The position numbers and the translations under genes were made by a program. Positions 14,301 through 15,921 of a DNA stretch of 15,921 nucleotides are shown here, piece by piece. The stretch spans positions 1 to 15,921 of the forward strand of contig JAJRTI010000749.1 in NCBI GenBank assembly GCA_024278415.1, written 5' to 3'. The notes under the pieces are model-generated. The model searched no databases and was not told the origin of the DNA. It worked only from the letters and a program-made list of their open reading frames with translations. This stretch comes from Planctomycetota bacterium (lineage in GTDB: Bacteria; Planctomycetota; Brocadiia; JAJRTI01). How positions within the stretch are numbered: the first letter of the stretch is position 1; the number at the start of each line of letters is the position of its first letter.

Positions 14301-15921
14301 CGGCAGGCGCCTCGTGCTGAACACGATCGGCTACCTCGCGCAGTTGCCGTTCCCCGACGTGGTCCAGCTCAGGCGCAAGACCTCCCGCACCGCGTACCAA
14401 GGCATGGCGAAGATGCCGCAGGCGAGCGTGCGCATGGTGGTGCTGCCCACTCCGCCAGGAGAGCCGCCCCGCGCCAGCACGCCCTCGCCCACGCCTACGA
14501 CCGGCGCGTCCGTGCTGCCGCCGCCCGTGGAGCGCGCGCACGCGCGCGTCGACGTGGCGCTCGTGAACGAGTCGGCCGTGCTCGCGCTGCTGTGCCATCT
14601 CGACGTGGCTGGGCTGCCCGATTCGATTCGCGTCTGGCCGAGCGACAACGATTTCCACCTGCTGCCGGGGCAAACGCAGCGCGTGACGCTCACCTTCGAG
14701 TCGGCGCTCGCTCCAGAACGCGACGAGTACCCCGTCGTGCTGCGCTTGTCCGCGGCGAACGCGGCTACACACGAGATGCCGGCGACCGTGCGCTTTGGCC
14801 CGAAGCCGCGGCCCGAGCCGCCGAAGCTGGTCCGCGTCGCCGCGGACCGTGAGCGCGTGCCGCAGTGGGGCCTGATGCAGATCACGGCGCAGTTGGACAA
14901 GCCGTACGCCAATCCTTTCACGGACGCGGCCGTGGCTGGCGAGTTCACCTCGCCCAGCGGCAAGCGCATCACGGCCCGGGGCTTCTACGACGGCGACGGC
15001 CTCTGGCGCGTGCGGTTCTCGCCGTCCGAAACCGGCGACTGGAGCTACCGCATCCTCGCGTCCGACGCGGCCGGCCGCGGGGAGGCGAGCGGCGCCTTCA
15101 CCTGCACCGCGCCCCAAAGCCGCGGCTTCGTGCGCGTGTCCACTGAGGAGCCCAGCCAGCTTGTGCGCTCCGATGGCTCCGCCCTCAAGATCATTGGCGG
15201 CGGCTGCTTCGCTCCCTGGGAGCCCTGGGCCACAGGCGGCCTGTCCTATCAAGACTATCTCAAACTCCATCGCGAGAGCCGCATGAATGCGCTGCGCGTC
15301 TTCCTCTACCAAGAGTTCCACCGCGGCGATGGGCGAGGCGCGATGGTGAACCTGCTCGCGGAGGGAGCGGTCGACCGGTTCGACCTCGCGCACAGCCGGC
15401 AACTCGATGATTTCATGGCCGCGGCGCGCGACGCGGGAGTGTATGTGATCCTAACACTGTTCGACCACTGGCCGGTGAAGAACGACTGGCCGCGCTACGC
15501 GTACGCGGCCGGCAACGGCGGGTCCTGCCTCGAGAGCAAGGAGTTGTTCACGAGCGACGCCGCGTTCGCGCAGCAGTCGTTCTTCGCGGACTACGTGCTC
15601 GCCCGGTGGGGCGCGTACCGCAACCTGATGGCCTGGGAGCTGTGGAACGAAACAGACCTGGTCGTGAAGGATCTGCTCAAGAGTGACGGCCCCATGATCC
15701 AGTGGCATCGGCGCATGGCCAAGCACATCCGCGAGCGCGATCCCTACCGGCACATCACCTTCACGAGCTTCAGCTCCGGTATCACGGACGAGGACTGGGC
15801 CAAGGAGCCGTGGAACGAGATCGTGAGCTACCACCACTACGCCGCGTACAACGGCGGTTTCGACTCGGAACTCGACAACGACCTGTGGCAGACGCTGCGG
15901 CCCTTCATCGCTCTCAAGAAG
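11302..15921 (+). CDS. GH2-like / ThuA-like / DUF5060-glycosidase fusion (3' end outside window)
   Basis: At least 1540 residues; the frame is open to the window end. An N-terminal hydrophobic helix (VLFVALVMAAAAIGVLL, 8-24) precedes an Arg-rich linker, so it is membrane-anchored or exported. Domains in order: GH2-type jelly roll (72-225), Ig-like (240-360), degenerate GH2 or mannosidase-like TIM barrel (380-670; NHPSIIMWCVGDR), Ig-like (665-785), ThuA/amidotransferase-like domain (787-1040) split by an acidic insert, a Pro/Thr-rich linker (about 1047-1076), Ig-like, DUF5060 (1170-1285; GFYDGDGLWRVRF), and a glycosidase TIM barrel (from 1280) with WELWNET (E1450 the expected acid/base). The GH2 acid/base NE is D489-R490, so that barrel is probably inactive, while the C-terminal barrel looks active up to the cut. 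GTG 11302 is chosen because it begins the hydrophobic helix; ATG 11344 lies inside it and TGA 11209 closes the frame upstream. No clear Shine-Dalgarno is seen. Confidence 0.82.
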   Translation, partial: MKLFRNIVLFVALVMAAAAIGVLLSRDRGSPPRARAKPKRGRAGARAARQAARRGPASGPLRPVEPLRVQSLSLRGEWRLWFAKTDLPGVDPQSVEHVSGILAKEPGGDAGVAARVPGTVQDALIDAKALPPPTTPEARALHGIIPGREWWLYKSIAVPASWRGRSAWLDLGDVRGQADVWINGFPLQPQAGSRSTFNVPDVFKWPSPDVPAPPNWIAVRLMLPREQSPTQGRALGLLGRVVLRSYRQCLLDCIAVSTEAANAEQATVRVQVTLRNPGPADVTADVRVRLRPVAAAGPEVFASKTAVALAQDATRVSLSVRVANPKLWWPAGLGPQRFYTVRATAAANGMELSSAEVVTAIRHIAPAGEASIEAPYESRLRVNGARPVQVLGAVWRRPDWAPPDSIESYERVLARAAAAGFNALYLEGPPEAPAFYDLCDERGIMVLHHVPLALTDGPGASTIEALRSAWNSVAGLVNHPSIIMWCVGDRKPSVLPDERIRDAIVSLAGELDPSRPFVAVHGEEDPLEVWTSGIDERRGRRVWRHTAIQRLAAPATLESAAVLARLLPSDARGLLSPVTERGRAVVEAAERYGQAADLARLVANSRLDQLLGLERRAARLLKSSGPVGGAIIGELGAARGDLTAGLAQSDGSATPALHWVTRHAAGLSIFADLPLQTGDALTLARGEAAVIKVYVANRTETSRRSIYAAAKLAKLNNELIDSVAKRIDAPAGSTQWVAEFTPVVPKECTEDLLLLTLSLHDERGHVLATSVLWFGVSPNFEGGQRLDVLVVGDDKDKAHERWDFLKAHGLALNVVNAPSANQAPANEETVPVDEWDDEGDNGRFDADSGAAAQTAPTSLLPDDAAKPRVILFDATQCSDAALAEIAGWVDAGAGLLVVRTAKAFASTPLDKLLPIEPTSETEYDYGQPAALRLPGHPIMADVNPADVAANGAYYTYKLKAGAAVVADRGEGRPMVVEGERQAGRVAVFTRNLANVAASASGRRLVLNTIGYLAQLPFPDVVQLRRKTSRTAYQGMAKMPQASVRMVVLPTPPGEPPRASTPSPTPTTGASVLPPPVERAHARVDVALVNESAVLALLCHLDVAGLPDSIRVWPSDNDFHLLPGQTQRVTLTFESALAPERDEYPVVLRLSAANAATHEMPATVRFGPKPRPEPPKLVRVAADRERVPQWGLMQITAQLDKPYANPFTDAAVAGEFTSPSGKRITARGFYDGDGLWRVRFSPSETGDWSYRILASDAAGRGEASGAFTCTAPQSRGFVRVSTEEPSQLVRSDGSALKIIGGGCFAPWEPWATGGLSYQDYLKLHRESRMNALRVFLYQEFHRGDGRGAMVNLLAEGAVDRFDLAHSRQLDDFMAAARDAGVYVILTLFDHWPVKNDWPRYAYAAGNGGSCLESKELFTSDAAFAQQSFFADYVLARWGAYRNLMAWELWNETDLVVKDLLKSDGPMIQWHRRMAKHIRERDPYRHITFTSFSSGITDEDWAKEPWNEIVSYHHYAAYNGGFDSELDNDLWQTLRPFIALKK

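Noticed and set aside
13843..15402. 519-codon minus-strand frame opposite the last gene
   Set aside because: It has the same antisense-shadow composition. The + strand frame has DUF5060 and glycosidase motifs throughout.

Overview
The window is roughly two-thirds G+C and comes from a bacterium. Its genes are long, widely spaced and secreted, and the gaps between them are full of hairpin repeats. The protein types (a DUF3604-type PHP protein, a tandem DUF1080/LamG-like lectin protein, an Eis-like acetyltransferase, degenerate GH2 proteins and a DUF5060 glycosidase) are most familiar from Planctomycetota and other uncultured PVC or PVC-like lineages. This placement is inferred from protein character, not from a marker gene.

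Layout. A 17-codon C-terminal tail of an unidentified + strand gene (1-56) converges on a minus-strand DUF3604/PHP protein (97-1527). A 117-bp palindromic element (1585-1701) follows. Next come two minus-strand genes read as 4578 to 1807: a large secreted, possibly lipid-anchored protein of LamG-like modules, and 9 bp after it a 62-codon gene resembling small antitoxin-like proteins. The 408-bp divergent gap 4579-4986 holds a TATAAT promoter for the lectin gene, a perfect 34-bp palindrome, and an extended -10 plus strong Shine-Dalgarno for a + strand ROK sugar kinase (4987-5961). The 387-bp convergent gap 5962-6348 has three palindromic units and two tandem intrinsic terminators for the minus-strand Eis-like acetyltransferase (6349-7539). 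That gene has a good promoter and ribosome-binding site but an in-frame TAA at codon 30.

From a divergent promoter region, a GH2-like secreted protein (7689-10493) follows on the + strand. An 808-bp gene-free island (10494-11301) holds two copies of a four-hairpin element whose stems differ by paired substitutions. The last gene (11302 to beyond the window end) is a very large membrane-anchored or secreted protein: GH2-like N-terminal half, ThuA/glutamine-amidotransferase-like middle, then DUF5060 and a glycosidase TIM barrel with an intact WNE acid/base motif.

The genes suggest carbohydrate handling: surface glycan binding (LamG modules, GH2 scaffolds), probable hydrolysis (the DUF5060-linked barrel), and cytoplasmic sugar phosphorylation (ROK kinase). 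There is no common operon; most genes have their own promoter. The most unusual points are that both GH2-like proteins appear to lack the GH2 catalytic glutamates, the nonsense codon in the acetyltransferase, the Arg in place of Glu in the ROK ExGH motif, and the covarying hairpin repeats. No IS element, CRISPR array, tRNA or rRNA was recognised.
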